The notes: generated by a model not told the origin, from the sequence alone. Positions 35,698 through 45,066 are shown, counted from the first letter of the stretch. The stretch: 64,000 nt of DNA from Micromonospora sp. MP36 (GCF_008119785.1 NZ_VSFA01000002.1:248001-312000); one strand, 5' to 3'. Made by a program: numbers and translations.

Positions 35698-36051
35698 GTG
35701 TCCTCTCCGCATACCAAGTCCGCCGCGGTCGCCGCCGCGTTGACGGCGCTGGATGAGGGGCGTACGCCCGAACGACCGGTGTTCCGGGAGGCGGTGCGTA
35801 CTCTCCTGACCGCCCTCACGGAGCGCGCCCCCGGCCGATCGGTGGAGGTGCGCGTTCCACCATACGGTGCCGTGCAGTGCGTGGCCGGGCCGCGACACAC
35901 CAGAGGAACGCCCCCAAACGTGGTGGAAATGGAGCCGGAGACCTGGCTCGCGCTGGCCACCGGCCGCCTCGCCTGGGCGGAGGCGATCACCGAGGGTCGC
36001 GTACGGGTCAGCGGGATCCGCGCCGACCTCTCCGAGTACCTCCCGCTCTAG
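35698..36051 (+). CDS. Sterol-carrier-like small protein
   Basis: 117 residues from GTG 35698. Sequence [70 protein letters not shown] matches the short sterol-carrier-like family usually found next to purF in actinobacteria. It has the SCP2-type fold end ([19 protein letters not shown]). Ribosome site is weak. The ligand is unknown. It precedes purF by about 160 bp, in the same direction. Confidence 0.8.
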   Translation: MSSPHTKSAAVAAALTALDEGRTPERPVFREAVRTLLTALTERAPGRSVEVRVPPYGAVQCVAGPRHTRGTPPNVVEMEPETWLALATGRLAWAEAITEGRVRVSGIRADLSEYLPL

Positions 36052-36097
36052 CTGGGCGAACCGCCTGCCCGTCGTCACGGTGGGCGGGCGGATGGTG

Positions 36098-36134
36098 ACT
36101 GTCAGTGCCGACTGCTGTTCGCGTACACTGTCAG
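36098..36134 (+). promoter_or_regulatory. Possible purF promoter/operator region
   Basis: Direct repeat ACTGTCAG at 36098-36105 and 36127-36134, 29 bp apart (about three helical turns), with a TACACT -10-like box at 36124-36129. It lies 80-120 bp upstream of purF. The -35 element is poor. Weak call. Confidence 0.3.
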
Positions 36135-36214
36135 GCGACGACGGCCCCGGCCGATCGCGCGGAGTTGCCCCCGCCTCCGCCGGGCCGGTCCAGACCAGCA
36201 TGAGGGAGCGGCAG

Positions 36215-37771
36215 GTGCCCCGAGGCGATGGCCGGCTGAGCCACGACCTTGACCCCCAACGACCCGGCCCCCAGGACGCGTGCGGCGTCTTCGGCGTCTG
36301 GGCCCCCGGGGAGGAGGTCGCCAACCTGACCTACTTCGGGCTGTACGCCCTGCAGCACCGTGGCCAGGAGGCCGCGGGCATCGCGGTGAGCGACGGCTCG
36401 GGGGTGGTGGTTTACAAGGATCTCGGCCTGGTGGCCCAGGTGTTCGACGAGCCGACCCTGGCCAGCCTGCGCGGGCACGTCGCGATCGGCCACGCCCGCT
36501 ACTCGACCACGGGCGGTTCGACCTGGGAGAATGCCCAGCCGACCATCCGGGCGACCAGTGCCGGCACCACGATCGCGCTGGCCCACAACGGCAACCTGGT
36601 CAACACCGCCGAGCTCCAGCGCGAGGCGGCCGCGCGCGGCATGGACTCCGACGGCTCGACCAACGACACCTCGCTGGTGACCATGCTGCTGGCCAGCCGG
36701 CCGGATCTCTCGGTCGAGGCGGCCGCGCTGGAGGTGCTGCCCCAGCTGCGCGGCGCGTTCAGCTTCGTCTTCATGGACGAGTCGACCCTCTACGCGGCCC
36801 GCGACCCACACGGGGTGCGTCCCCTGGTGCTCGGCCGGCTGGAGCGCGGCTGGGTGGTCGCCAGCGAGACCGCCGCGCTGGACATCGTCGGCGCGAGCGT
36901 GGTCCGCGAGGTCGAGCCCGGCGAGTTGATCGCGATCGACGAGGACGGGCTGCGGTCCACCCGGTTCGCCGCGCCGGAGCCGAAGGGCTGCCTCTTCGAG
37001 TACGTGTACATCGCCCGCCCGGACGCGACCATCGCCGGGCGCAACGTGCACTCCGCCCGGGTGCAGATCGGCCGCCAGCTCGCCCGGGAGCACCCGGTCG
37101 AGGCCGACCTGGTGATCCCGGTGCCGGAGTCCGGCACCCCGGCCGCCATCGGCTACGCCGAGGAGTCCGGGATCACCTACGGCCAGGGCCTGATGAAGAA
37201 CCCGTACGTCGGGCGCACCTTCATCCAGCCGTCGCAGACGCTGCGCCAGCTCGGCATCCGGCTCAAGCTGAACCCGCTCCGGGAGAACGTCCGGGGCAAG
37301 CGCCTGGTCGTGGTGGACGACTCGATCGTTCGCGGCAACACCCAGCGGGCCATCGTGCGGATGCTGCGCGAGGCGGGCGCCCTGGAGGTCCACGTGCGGA
37401 TCTCCTCCCCGCCGGTCAGCTGGCCCTGCTTCTACGGCATCGACTTCGCCACCCGGGCCGAGCTGCTGGCCAACGGGCTGGACAACGAGGGCATCCGGCG
37501 GTCGATCGGGGCGGACACGCTGGGTTACGTCTCGCTTGCCGGCCTCATCGCCGCGACCGAGCAGCCGAAGACACGGCTCTGCCGGGCATGCTTCGATGGG
37601 GAGTACCCGATCGAACTGCCGGCCGGGCACCTGATCGGCAAGCACGTGCTCGAAGGCGTGGGCCGGCGGGTCGCCGCCGAGGCCACCGCCGAACTCAGCG
37701 ACAACTTCAGCTCGGCGCGTCTGGAGGCGCGCCCCGACCTGAAGCCGTCGGCCGCTACCCACCAGCCATAG
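36215..37771 (+). CDS. purF: Amidophosphoribosyltransferase
   Basis: 518 residues from GTG 36215, chosen for its GAGGGAG site; ATG 36200 is an alternative. PurF makes phosphoribosylamine from PRPP and glutamine, the first purine step. The nucleophile is Cys23 (DACGVFGVW), so a ~22-residue propeptide must be removed. HRGQEAAGIAVSDG, GHARYSTTGGSTWENAQP and the PRPP loop LVVVDDSIVRGNTQRAIVR are all present. The C-terminal CRACFDGEYPIELP suggests the Fe-S cluster site of the Bacillus-type enzyme. purM follows 62 bp downstream. Confidence 0.96.
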   Translation: MPRGDGRLSHDLDPQRPGPQDACGVFGVWAPGEEVANLTYFGLYALQHRGQEAAGIAVSDGSGVVVYKDLGLVAQVFDEPTLASLRGHVAIGHARYSTTGGSTWENAQPTIRATSAGTTIALAHNGNLVNTAELQREAAARGMDSDGSTNDTSLVTMLLASRPDLSVEAAALEVLPQLRGAFSFVFMDESTLYAARDPHGVRPLVLGRLERGWVVASETAALDIVGASVVREVEPGELIAIDEDGLRSTRFAAPEPKGCLFEYVYIARPDATIAGRNVHSARVQIGRQLAREHPVEADLVIPVPESGTPAAIGYAEESGITYGQGLMKNPYVGRTFIQPSQTLRQLGIRLKLNPLRENVRGKRLVVVDDSIVRGNTQRAIVRMLREAGALEVHVRISSPPVSWPCFYGIDFATRAELLANGLDNEGIRRSIGADTLGYVSLAGLIAATEQPKTRLCRACFDGEYPIELPAGHLIGKHVLEGVGRRVAAEATAELSDNFSSARLEARPDLKPSAATHQP

Positions 37772-37833
37772 CACCTCCGACGCGGGTCGCTCACCGCAAC
37801 GGCGGCCCGCGAGAACCACAAAGGGGAGAACCC

Positions 37834-38988
37834 GTGACGCACGTGTCCGAGCGCAGCGGCGCAGGAACCAGCCCGTCGGGCGCCGGCGGCGACCGCCAGC
37901 CCTGGACGGCCGGCACCAGCCGCACGACGCGCAAACGCTCGGTCTCCTACGCGGACGCCGGGGTGTCGATCGAGGCGGGCGACCGCGCGGTCGAGCTGCT
38001 GAAGTCCAAGGTCAAGCAGACCCGGCGCCCGGAGGTCCTGGGTGACCTGGGCGGCTTCGCCGGCCTGTTCCGGCTGGACACCAAGAAATACAAGAACCCG
38101 ATCCTCGCCTCCTCCACGGACGGGGTCGGCACCAAGTTGGTGATCGCCCAGCAGCTCGACATCCACGACACGGTCGGCATCGACCTGGTCGCCATGGTGG
38201 TCGACGACCTGGTCGCCTGCGGCGCCGAGCCGCTGTTCCTGCTCGACTACATCGCCACCGGCGAGGTCGTGCCGGACAAGGTCGCCGAGATCGGCGCGGG
38301 CATCGCCGACGGCTGCCGGTACGCGGGCTGCGCCCTGCTCGGCGGCGAGACGGCGGAGCACCCGGGTGTGCTGCGTCCCGACGAGTACGACATCTCCGCC
38401 ACCGGTGTCGGCGTGGTGGAGGAGAGCGAGATCCTCAGCCCCGAGCGGGTCGAGGTGGGCGACGTCGTGATCGCGATGCGCTCCTCCGGCCTGCACTCCA
38501 ACGGCTACTCGCTGGTCCGGCACGTGCTGCTCGGCGCCGGCCGGATGCGGCTGGACGTGGTGATCGAGGACTTCGGCCGGCAGCGGACCCTCGGCGAGGA
38601 GCTGCTCACCCCCACCAAGATCTACGCCCAGGACTGCCTCAAGCTGATCGCCGAGGCCGAGGTGCGGTCGCTGGCCCACGTCACCGGCGGCGGCATCCCG
38701 GGCAACCTGGTCCGGATCCTGCCGGAGCACGTCGACGCGGTGGTCAACCGCTCCACCTGGAAGCCGCAGCCGATCTTCGACCTGATCCAGTCCAAGGGCC
38801 GGATCGAGGACCCGGAGATGGAGGCGACGTTCAACATGGGCGTCGGCATGTTCGCCATCGTCTCCGCCGAGGACGCCGACCGCGCGCTGGCCACCCTGAC
38901 CGGCCGTGGGGTCGACGCCTGGCAGGCCGGCGAGATCATCGAGGGCTCCGGCAACGTGCAGATGATCGGGCACCACACCCGCGGGTGA
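37834..38988 (+). CDS. purM: Phosphoribosylformylglycinamidine cyclo-ligase
   Basis: 384 residues from GTG 37834 after AAGGGGAG. It closes the imidazole ring to give AIR. The start has a ~35-residue variable leader before the PurM core (VSYADAGVSIEAGDRAVELLKSKVKQT). Motifs: ASSTDGVGTKLVIAQ, GIDLVAMVVDDLVACGAEPLFLLDY, GCALLGGETAEHPGV and GSGNVQMIG at the end. Same strand as purF, so likely one operon; the triceptide genes follow 99 bp later. Confidence 0.96.
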   Translation: MTHVSERSGAGTSPSGAGGDRQPWTAGTSRTTRKRSVSYADAGVSIEAGDRAVELLKSKVKQTRRPEVLGDLGGFAGLFRLDTKKYKNPILASSTDGVGTKLVIAQQLDIHDTVGIDLVAMVVDDLVACGAEPLFLLDYIATGEVVPDKVAEIGAGIADGCRYAGCALLGGETAEHPGVLRPDEYDISATGVGVVEESEILSPERVEVGDVVIAMRSSGLHSNGYSLVRHVLLGAGRMRLDVVIEDFGRQRTLGEELLTPTKIYAQDCLKLIAEAEVRSLAHVTGGGIPGNLVRILPEHVDAVVNRSTWKPQPIFDLIQSKGRIEDPEMEATFNMGVGMFAIVSAEDADRALATLTGRGVDAWQAGEIIEGSGNVQMIGHHTRG

Positions 38989-39087
38989 TCACGTTCCGGT
39001 GATCATCCGGGCACCTGATCGGGGGTTCACCCGAGTAGCCAGCGCCGCCTAGCCTGAAGGGCACTTCGGGCTGACGGGGGAGGGTTG

Positions 39088-40215
39088 ATGGCTGCTCGTA
39101 CGCATCCGGGGATGCGCGGCATCGCCGCCGTCCCCTCGTACGTGGTGATGCAGCCGACCACGCTCTGCAATCTCGACTGCGCCTACTGCTACCTGCCGAT
39201 GCGGGCGGTGGACCGGCGGATGCCGGTCGCGGTCGCCGAGGCGGTGGCGGCTTCGGTGAACCCGTGGGCGGCCGCGGGGCGGTTCTCCGTGGTCTGGCAC
39301 GGCGGGGAGCCCCTGGCTGCCGGTCGGGAGCACCTGGCGGCCCTGCTGGCCCCCTTTGACCCCGAGGTGGAACACCACGTCCAGACCAACGCCACGCTGA
39401 TCGACGACGCCTGGTGCGCGTTCTTCGCCGAGCACGGCATCCGGGTAAGCGTGAGCGTGGACGGGCCGCGGGAGCGCAACGGTGAGCGGGTCACCCGGGG
39501 CGGCCGCCCGGCGTACGACCGGATCCTGGCCGGGGTGGCGGCGCTGCGCCGGCACGGGCTGCCTTTCTCGGCCCTCGCCGTGGTGTCCCGGCCCGCCCCC
39601 GGCCTGGCCACCGAGCTGTACGACTACTTCCTCGACCTCGGCTGCGACGTGCTCGGCGTCAACATCGAGGAGACCGAGGGGGTCAACACCCGGAGCAACG
39701 CCCGGGAGGCCGCCGCGGTGACCGGATTCTGGGCGGAGCTGGTGGGCGCGTGGCGTCGCGATCCCCGGATCCACCTGCGCGAGGTCGAATGGTCGCTGCG
39801 GTACGCCGGAGCGGTCCTGGCCGGCACGGCCGACGACCTGCTGCCCCGCCAGCTCGACCCGATCCCCACCGTCGCCCATGACGGTTCGGTGGTGGTGCTC
39901 TCCCCGGAGCTGGCCGGCTTCACCGATCCCCGGTACGGGGACTTCAGCAGCGGCAACGTGTTGACCACCCCGCTGGCCGAGATCCTCGCCGGTGCGGGGC
40001 GTACGCCCTGGGTGGGTGAGTTCCTGGCCGGCGTCGAGGGGTGCCGGTCGTCCTGCCCCTATTTCGGCTTCTGCGGCGGCGGGCACGCCGCCAACCGTTA
40101 CTTCGAGCTGGGGCGTTTCGACGGTACGGAGACCGAGCACTGCCGCAACAGCAAGATCCGCCTACTGGAGGGAGTGTTGGAGCATGCCCGAGACCACGAG
40201 TCGCCGGCAGCCTGA
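39088..40215 (+). CDS. amcB: Cyclophane-forming radical SAM/SPASM peptide maturase (AmcB-type)
   Basis: 375 residues. The radical SAM cluster motif is CNLDCAYCYL (Cys27, 31, 34), with the following GGEPL and the SPASM region near the C-terminus (CRSSCPYFGFCGGGHAANRYFE...TETEHCR), which holds auxiliary iron-sulfur clusters. It fits the FxsB/AmcB-like maturases that link an aromatic side chain to a neighbouring residue to build three-residue cyclophanes. It starts at ATG after GGGGGAGGG; the precursor gene overlaps its end by 32 bp. A known actinobacterial class (multiple-cyclophane triceptides); the product here is inferred. Confidence 0.88.
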   Translation: MAARTHPGMRGIAAVPSYVVMQPTTLCNLDCAYCYLPMRAVDRRMPVAVAEAVAASVNPWAAAGRFSVVWHGGEPLAAGREHLAALLAPFDPEVEHHVQTNATLIDDAWCAFFAEHGIRVSVSVDGPRERNGERVTRGGRPAYDRILAGVAALRRHGLPFSALAVVSRPAPGLATELYDYFLDLGCDVLGVNIEETEGVNTRSNAREAAAVTGFWAELVGAWRRDPRIHLREVEWSLRYAGAVLAGTADDLLPRQLDPIPTVAHDGSVVVLSPELAGFTDPRYGDFSSGNVLTTPLAEILAGAGRTPWVGEFLAGVEGCRSSCPYFGFCGGGHAANRYFELGRFDGTETEHCRNSKIRLLEGVLEHARDHESPAA

Positions 40216-40420
40216 GCGTGTCGGGGAAGCCGCACCGGACCCGGTGGCGGACCGGGTGCGGGAAGCCGCCGTGGGGTTGACCGCTCTGCTCCACGAGGCC
40301 GAGGCCGCGCGCCTGCTGCGGGCGGAGGTGTCGGGCGGAGACGGGGCCAGCGCGGTGTGCGCGTGGAACCACTTCGAGAACATCCCGACGTTCTACAACT
40401 GGAACAACCGGCCGCGCTGA
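40184..40420 (+). CDS. amcA: Triceptide precursor peptide (AmcA-type)
   Basis: 78 residues from ATG 40184, inside the 3' end of amcB. The leader (residues 1-57) is helical and charged (GLTALLHEAEAARLLRAE). The core is at the C-terminus: WNHFENIPTFYNWNNRPR (61-78) with four aromatic-x-x units, W61-N-H, F64-E-N, F70-Y-N and W73-N-N, the pattern expected for three-residue cyclophanes made by the adjacent maturase. No protease or exporter gene is adjacent, so maturation after cross-linking must use other loci. It is followed by a strong hairpin. Confidence 0.88.
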   Translation: MPETTSRRQPERVGEAAPDPVADRVREAAVGLTALLHEAEAARLLRAEVSGGDGASAVCAWNHFENIPTFYNWNNRPR

Positions 40421-40434
40421 CGCCGAGCGTCCGC

Positions 40435-40489
40435 GATCAAGGACCTGCCGGTGCGCCCGGGCGTGGCCCGGTGCGGCAGGTCCTTGATC
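40435..40489. terminator. Terminator hairpin after amcA
   Basis: 16-bp perfect arms GATCAAGGACCTGCCG / CGGCAGGTCCTTGATC around a 23-base GC-rich loop, between convergent amcA and the DUF3073 gene. Its arms differ from those of the palindromic repeats at 4093 and 5175. Confidence 0.85.
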
Positions 40490-40567
40490 GTCGGTCGGTA
40501 CGCCGGCTTCCGCTGAGCACATGCGTGAGCACGCGGGGGCTACCGCGTGCTCAGATGTGACCGGAGG

Positions 40568-40783
40568 TCAGCGGGTCGGACGGGCCCAGGTGTCCGGGTC
40601 GTCGTCCGCGTGGTCCTCGTCATCGTCGTCGACATACTCTTTGTAGTCGTCGTCGAAGTCGTGGTCCGACTTGCCGCTGCCGCCGAGTTCTCGCTGCAAG
40701 GCGGCGAGGTCGGTGTTCGGGGAGTGGTACTTCAACTCCCGGGCCACCTTTGTCTGCTTGGCCTTAGCACGGCCGCGCCCCAT
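40568..40783 (-). CDS. DUF3073 family protein
   Basis: 71 residues from ATG 40783 with GAGGGGG upstream. MGRGRAKAKQTKVARELKYHSPNTDLAALQRELGG is the diagnostic DUF3073 start: a basic N-terminus followed by an acidic end (DFDDDYKEYVDDDDEDHADDD). Such proteins are widespread in actinobacteria and uncharacterised; the charge pattern suggests nucleic-acid or ribosome association. The frame listed from 40846 carries no conserved sequence upstream. Confidence 0.85.
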   Translation of the reverse strand: MGRGRAKAKQTKVARELKYHSPNTDLAALQRELGGSGKSDHDFDDDYKEYVDDDDEDHADDDPDTWARPTR

Positions 40784-41048
40784 GGCTCGACCCCCTCGCA
40801 CAGAATGCGGGGCAGCCCGAAGGCGGGCCCCGATGACGTCAGGCATCTCTCGTGGCTCTTACGGTACATGGGGATGCCATCGTTCGGCACCTCGGGTTAC
40901 CGTCAGCCGGCCCTGCGCGTCGCAGTGATCCGGCCGTCACAAAGTCTACCCGGTAAGGAGTGGGTGCCGTGACTGGCCGTGACACCGGACAAACCATCGC
41001 GAAGCGCTCCATTTTCCAGCTTAACGCCGGCATGCCGCGCCGCGCGAG

Positions 41049-41077
41049 CCGGGGGCGGAACGGTGCCCCGCCCCCGG
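41049..41077. terminator. Terminator downstream of the amino-acid dehydrogenase gene
   Basis: 10-bp stem CCGGGGGCGG / CCGCCCCCGG with a 9-base loop, just after the stop of the gene at 41086. The 302-bp gap 40784-41085 is otherwise empty apart from the DUF3073 promoter side. Confidence 0.7.
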
Positions 41078-41085
41078 CGTGACGT

Positions 41086-42168
41086 TCACCGCAGGTGGAT
41101 CGTCCGCAGCCGGCCGACCTCGGCCATCCGGCGCTCGGCGAGCCGGTCCGCGGCCACCGCCGGCGGCACGCCCTCGGCGTCGGCGAGTCGCAGGATCTCC
41201 CGGGTGGTGTCGTAGATCTGGGTCGCCCGCAGCTTCGCCCGCTCGAAGTTGAAGCCCTCGATCTCGTCGGCGACCTGGATCACGCCGCCGGCGTTCACCA
41301 CGTAGTCGGGGGTGTAGAGGATGCCCCGGTCGGCGAGGACCTTCTCGATGCCCGGGTGGGCGAGCTGGTTGTTCGCCGCGCCGGCGACCACCTTGGCCCG
41401 CAGCACCGGCACCGTGTCGTCGTTCAGGGCGCCGCCGAGCGCGCACGGGGCGTACACGTCGATGTCGGAGGCGATCAGGGCGGCGCTGTCGTCGACCAGC
41501 TCGACCTGCGGGTGGGTGGCGCGCACCCACTCCAGCGCCTTCGGGTTGACGTCGGTCGCCACAACCTCGGCCCCGTCCCCGAGCAGGTGCCCGGTCAGGT
41601 ACTTGCCGACCTTGCCCAGGCCGGCCACGCCGACCCGCCGGCCGGACAGCGTCGGGCTGCCCCAGACGTGCTCGGCGGCGGCCCGCATGCCCTGGAAGAC
41701 GCCCCAGGCGGTCAGGATCGAGGAGTCGCCGGCACCGCCGTGCTCCACGCTGCGTCCGGTGACGTAGCGGGTCTCCCGGGCGATCACGTCCATGTCGGCG
41801 ACGTAGGTGCCGACGTCGCAGGCGGTGTAGTAGCGCCCGCCCAGGGACTCCACGAAGCGGCCGTACGCGCGCAGCAGCGCCTCGCTCTTGATCTGCTCCG
41901 GGTCGCCCCAGATGACGGCCTTGCCGCCGCCGAGGTCGAGGCCGGCGAGAGCGTTCTTGTACGCCATGCCCCGGGACAGGTCGAGCACGTCGGCGAGGGC
42001 CTCCTGCTCGCTGGCGTACGGGTAGAACCGGGTGCCGCCGAGCGCGGGGCCCAGCGCGGTGGAGTAGATCCCGATGATCGCCTTGAGGCCGGACTGCGTG
42101 TCCTGGCAGAACACGACCTGTTCGTGACCGGTGGATCCCGGGTCTTCGGTGCTGGCGAATACGCCCAT
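41086..42168 (-). CDS. Glu/Leu/Phe/Val dehydrogenase (leucine/valine dehydrogenase type)
   Basis: 360 residues from ATG 42168, with AGGAGTCAACA upstream. [37 protein letters not shown] (catalytic Lys), [17 protein letters not shown] (NAD-binding loop) and [13 protein letters not shown] are typical of branched-chain amino-acid dehydrogenases of 355-365 residues. It deaminates leucine or valine oxidatively and supplies keto acids for branched fatty acids and polyketides. Divergent from the next conserved gene. Confidence 0.9.
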   Translation of the reverse strand: MGVFASTEDPGSTGHEQVVFCQDTQSGLKAIIGIYSTALGPALGGTRFYPYASEQEALADVLDLSRGMAYKNALAGLDLGGGKAVIWGDPEQIKSEALLRAYGRFVESLGGRYYTACDVGTYVADMDVIARETRYVTGRSVEHGGAGDSSILTAWGVFQGMRAAAEHVWGSPTLSGRRVGVAGLGKVGKYLTGHLLGDGAEVVATDVNPKALEWVRATHPQVELVDDSAALIASDIDVYAPCALGGALNDDTVPVLRAKVVAGAANNQLAHPGIEKVLADRGILYTPDYVVNAGGVIQVADEIEGFNFERAKLRATQIYDTTREILRLADAEGVPPAVAADRLAERRMAEVGRLRTIHLR

Positions 42169-42341
42169 TGTTGACTCCTGTGTCGGTGTGCGTCCTTGTG
42201 GGGCGCGGACCTGGTGGCGTGCCGGCGGGATGGTGCCGGCGCTGGTGAGCCTAATATCGGCCGGAACCGTACTGTCGTGCACGTCACGGCCCCCCGTCAC
42301 GCCGGGGACGCAGGGGTCCCGTCTCGTGGGAGGATCGCCCC

Positions 42342-43181
42342 GTGCCGTCGCTCTTCGCTTCTTACCTGCGGGTGTACGAGCCGCTGACCGCCTTCGACCG
42401 CGACCGCCAGTCGTTCTGGCGCCGGTACGTCAACGAGGGCCGGGCGGTCGCCCCGCTGGAGGGTCCCGTCCGACAGCGCACCGCGGTGATCGAGGCGCTC
42501 GGTGCGGGCTGGACCCGGCTGCCCGATCTGCCGGACGAGGCGTACGTGCTGGAGACCGACGACACGCTGCTGGTCTGCCCGTGGAACCTGCGGATCCGGG
42601 TGGCGGAGGCGGCGCTGAGCGCCCGGGACGGGGTGCCGTCGGTGCTGGCCGACGCGTTCGTTCCGCCGACCCTGGCCGGGCAGGCCAAGGCGGTGGTGGA
42701 CGACTGGCGCAGCGGAGCGCGGGTGCTGGAGCACGGGGTGCCCCGGGTGCACGAGCAGATCGCCACCTGGGGGGTGCCGCTGCGCTGGTTCGTGCTCTTC
42801 GACCGGCAGGAGCGGCAGTTGGTGACCGAGCCGGACCGGCGCGCGCTGCGCTACCGGACGGAGATCTCCAAGGCGCGTCGCCGGTCGTCCCGGGCGCTGT
42901 CGGTACTGCGCAAGTCGGTCGGGGACGCCCCGATCACCGAGGCGGTCGAGGAGGCCGCCCGCTGGTTGGAGGAGTTCCACCCGCGCTCGGTGGTGGAGCT
43001 GGACTACGGCGGCCTGGTGCAGTTGCTGCCGGACGAGACGCTGGCCGCCGACGACTCGACCGAGCTGGTCGCGACGGGGCTGGCCGGGCTTTCCCGCGGC
43101 GAGGCCGAGGAGGCGTCGGCGGCGTACGACAAGCTCGTCGCCCGGTGGCGGGCGGTGCAGTTGCTGGAACGCTGCAACTAG
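42342..43181 (+). CDS. Conserved actinobacterial hypothetical protein
   Basis: 279 residues from GTG 42342 after GGGAGG. Soluble, no signal or membrane helix. Sequence begins [29 protein letters not shown], with a middle [20 protein letters not shown] and an all-alpha C-terminus. I know this only as a conserved gene next to bldC in actinobacteria. Arg-rich helical middle ([16 protein letters not shown]) could bind nucleic acid. Function unknown. Confidence 0.75.
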   Translation: MPSLFASYLRVYEPLTAFDRDRQSFWRRYVNEGRAVAPLEGPVRQRTAVIEALGAGWTRLPDLPDEAYVLETDDTLLVCPWNLRIRVAEAALSARDGVPSVLADAFVPPTLAGQAKAVVDDWRSGARVLEHGVPRVHEQIATWGVPLRWFVLFDRQERQLVTEPDRRALRYRTEISKARRRSSRALSVLRKSVGDAPITEAVEEAARWLEEFHPRSVVELDYGGLVQLLPDETLAADDSTELVATGLAGLSRGEAEEASAAYDKLVARWRAVQLLERCN

Positions 43182-43434
43182 CCCGAATTGTCTGATGGGG
43201 GCCTCTCGATGCGAGAGTGTCTCGTAGTTGACGCATCACGAACCGTGATCATGAGTCCCAATAAGGTACTTTCTGCGGCGTAAAAGTCGTAAAAATCGGG
43301 CATGGTTCATCCGTCCGTCTAGGGACCTTCAGCCGTTCGGCCCATGTCGGACATCGGGGACTAGCCGGACCATGGGAGACGCGTCGGCCGGCGGGACCCC
43401 GGCCGATGTCTATACATGTGGAGGAGTGACCCCG

Positions 43435-43644
43435 ATGGCATCGCGAACGCACGAACCAGAGCCGCTACTCACACCGGCCGAGGTGGCGTCGATGTTCCGT
43501 GTCGACCCGAAGACGGTGACCCGGTGGGCCAAGGCTGGCAAGCTCAGCGCCATCCGGACCCTGGGCGGCCACCGCCGTTACCGCGAGTCGGAGGTTCGAG
43601 CCCTGCTGCAGGGGCAGATCCCCCAGCAGCGCCAGGGCGACTGA
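43435..43644 (+). CDS. bldC: Developmental regulator BldC
   Basis: 69 residues from ATG 43435 with GTGGAGGAG upstream. This is a MerR-like winged helix without the coiled coil: LLTPAEVASMFRVDPKTVTRWAKAGKLSAIRTLGGHRRYRESEVRALL, nearly identical to Streptomyces BldC apart from the ends. It binds DNA in head-to-tail arrays and controls development and secondary metabolism. The leader of 250 bp has no gene; it carries a CTCTCG-ATG-CGAGAG dyad at 43203-43217. The frame open to 43372 has no coding signal. Confidence 0.93.
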   Translation: MASRTHEPEPLLTPAEVASMFRVDPKTVTRWAKAGKLSAIRTLGGHRRYRESEVRALLQGQIPQQRQGD

Positions 43645-43651
43645 CCACCGG

Positions 43652-43666
43652 ACGCCTTTCAGGCGT
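43652..43666. terminator. Short hairpin after bldC
   Basis: 6-bp stem ACGCCT-TTC-AGGCGT immediately downstream of the bldC stop. Small, so moderate support as a terminator. Confidence 0.45.
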
Positions 43667-43734
43667 TCCGATCAGGGGCGGCCGGACGTACGCGCGAGCG
43701 TCGATCCGCCGCCCTTAATCGTGTCCGGGGTTTG

Positions 43735-44112
43735 TCAGTCCAGCATGACGCGCAGCCCCACGGTGCCCCGCTCGCCGCGGCGCAGCCGGCTGCCCAGCAG
43801 GCTGAGCCGGCCGATCATGCGGTACTTGTGCTTCAGCAGCCCGCGGATCCGTCGGGTCTCGACCAGGTCGCAGATCGTCGCGTGCCCCGGCATCGCCGCG
43901 CCGCGCGGCCGGCCGCGGACGTCACACGGGGCCACCGTCACCTGGCCGTTCCGCCGGATCCGCTTGACCTTGCCGGAGTCCGACGCCGTCCACACCGCCA
44001 GCGCGTCGCCGTCCCGCACCGCCCAGACCGGCGTCGCCACTCCCCGGCCGTCCTTGCGGAAGGTCGTGAGCAGCACGTACTTCTCCGCCGCCAGGCGGTC
44101 CAGGTCGGTCAC
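43735..44112 (-). CDS. PPOX-class F420/FMN-dependent oxidoreductase
   Basis: 125 residues from GTG 44112. The split-barrel pattern LAAEKYVLLTTFRKDGRGVATPVWAVRDGDALAVWTASDSGKVKRIRRNGQVTVAPCDVRGRP is the F420-dependent PPOX group of about this length. Such small proteins bind F420 or flavin and reduce various substrates; the physiological substrate is unknown. Convergent with bldC; start divergent from the methyltransferase, with the repeat at 44167 between. Confidence 0.85.
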   Translation of the reverse strand: MTDLDRLAAEKYVLLTTFRKDGRGVATPVWAVRDGDALAVWTASDSGKVKRIRRNGQVTVAPCDVRGRPRGAAMPGHATICDLVETRRIRGLLKHKYRMIGRLSLLGSRLRRGERGTVGLRVMLD

Positions 44113-44166
44113 GCCGCTCAGGATACGGCCGCGACAGCCCGGCCGAGTCCGGATAGCGTGATCGCC

Positions 44167-44213
44167 GTGAGCGCGAGGAGCGAGCCGGGTCTGCGAGCCC
44201 CGCAGTCGCGAAC
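44167..44213 (+). repeat. Dispersed start-proximal repeat, copy 1
   Basis: 47-bp element beginning GTGAGCGCGAGGAGCGAGC and ending GCGAGCCCCGCAGTCGCGAA. It occurs again at 46363-46404. In both places it sits just before a gene start, here 13 bp upstream of GTG 44227. It can be misread as an N-terminal extension VSARSEPG.... Confidence 0.75.
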
Positions 44214-44226
44214 AGAGACAGCGCCT

Positions 44227-45003
44227 GTGACCGGGGAACCCACGATTGGCGACGTGTTCGGCGAGATGATCCGCGACGCGTACGCGGTGGCGACCGGGGT
44301 CGGACCCCGGCCACTGGCCGGCGGGCGCCTGCCCCGGCCGGTGATCGAGATCATCGAGCGGGACGACGGCCTGGTCAACGGCGCCCCCGCCCAGCACTAC
44401 CTGGACCCGCCCGAGGCGTGGCAGCCGCACGACCACCGGGCCGTGGACCGGGTGCGCGGCCACGTGCTGGACGTCGGGGTCGGCGCCGGACGGATCGCCC
44501 TGCACCTGCAGCAGCGCGGGGTCCCGGCGACCGGGCTGGACACCTCGGCCGGCGCGCTGCGGGTCTGCCGCGCCCGGGGCGTACGGGACCTCGTGCACGG
44601 CACGGTCGACCAGCACGTCGCCGACGGCCACCGGTACGACACATTCCTGCTGCTCGGCAACAACCTCGGGCTGATCGAGGGACGGGAGCGGGCACCCGGA
44701 TTCCTGGCCGCGCTCGCCGCGCTGGCCCGTCCCGGCGCCGAGGTCATCGCGCACGGCACCGACCCGTACGGCACCACCGACCCGGTGCACACCGGCTACC
44801 ACGAGCGCAACCGGCGGCGGGGCCGGCTGGGTGGCCAGCTCCGGCTGCGGCTGCGCTACCGGCTGCTCGGCACCGAGTGGTTCGACTATCTGGTGTGCTC
44901 GGTCGACGAACTGGCCGAGCTGGTCCACGGCTCGCCGTGGCGACTGGTCGACGTGGACGACCGGGACCGCCCGTACTACCTGGCCACGCTGAAGCTGGCC
45001 TGA
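44227..45003 (+). CDS. SAM-dependent methyltransferase
   Basis: 258 residues from GTG 44227. The SAM site is VRGHVLDVGVGAGRIALHLQQRGVPATGLDTSAGAL (motif I with a glycine-rich loop), followed by LLLGNNLGLIEG and LAALARPGAEVIAHGTDPYG. A class I methyltransferase of the small-molecule type. In-frame GTG 44167 would make a longer product, but it starts in the dispersed repeat. Substrate unknown. Confidence 0.85.
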   Translation: MTGEPTIGDVFGEMIRDAYAVATGVGPRPLAGGRLPRPVIEIIERDDGLVNGAPAQHYLDPPEAWQPHDHRAVDRVRGHVLDVGVGAGRIALHLQQRGVPATGLDTSAGALRVCRARGVRDLVHGTVDQHVADGHRYDTFLLLGNNLGLIEGRERAPGFLAALAALARPGAEVIAHGTDPYGTTDPVHTGYHERNRRRGRLGGQLRLRLRYRLLGTEWFDYLVCSVDELAELVHGSPWRLVDVDDRDRPYYLATLKLA

Positions 45004-45015
45004 GCGCGGGGGTAA

Positions 45016-45059
45016 GGACGGGCCCCGGCAGTCGCGCGGCGTCGACAAGGGGCCCGTCC
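45016..45059. terminator. Bidirectional terminator
   Basis: 11-bp perfect stem GGACGGGCCCC / GGGGCCCGTCC with a 22-base loop between convergent genes ending at 45003 and 45067. Confidence 0.75.
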
Positions 45060-45066
45060 GCACACC

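Noticed and set aside
44167..44226. GTG 44167 as methyltransferase start
   Set aside because: It starts inside a dispersed repeat also found before another gene; GTG 44227 is kept.
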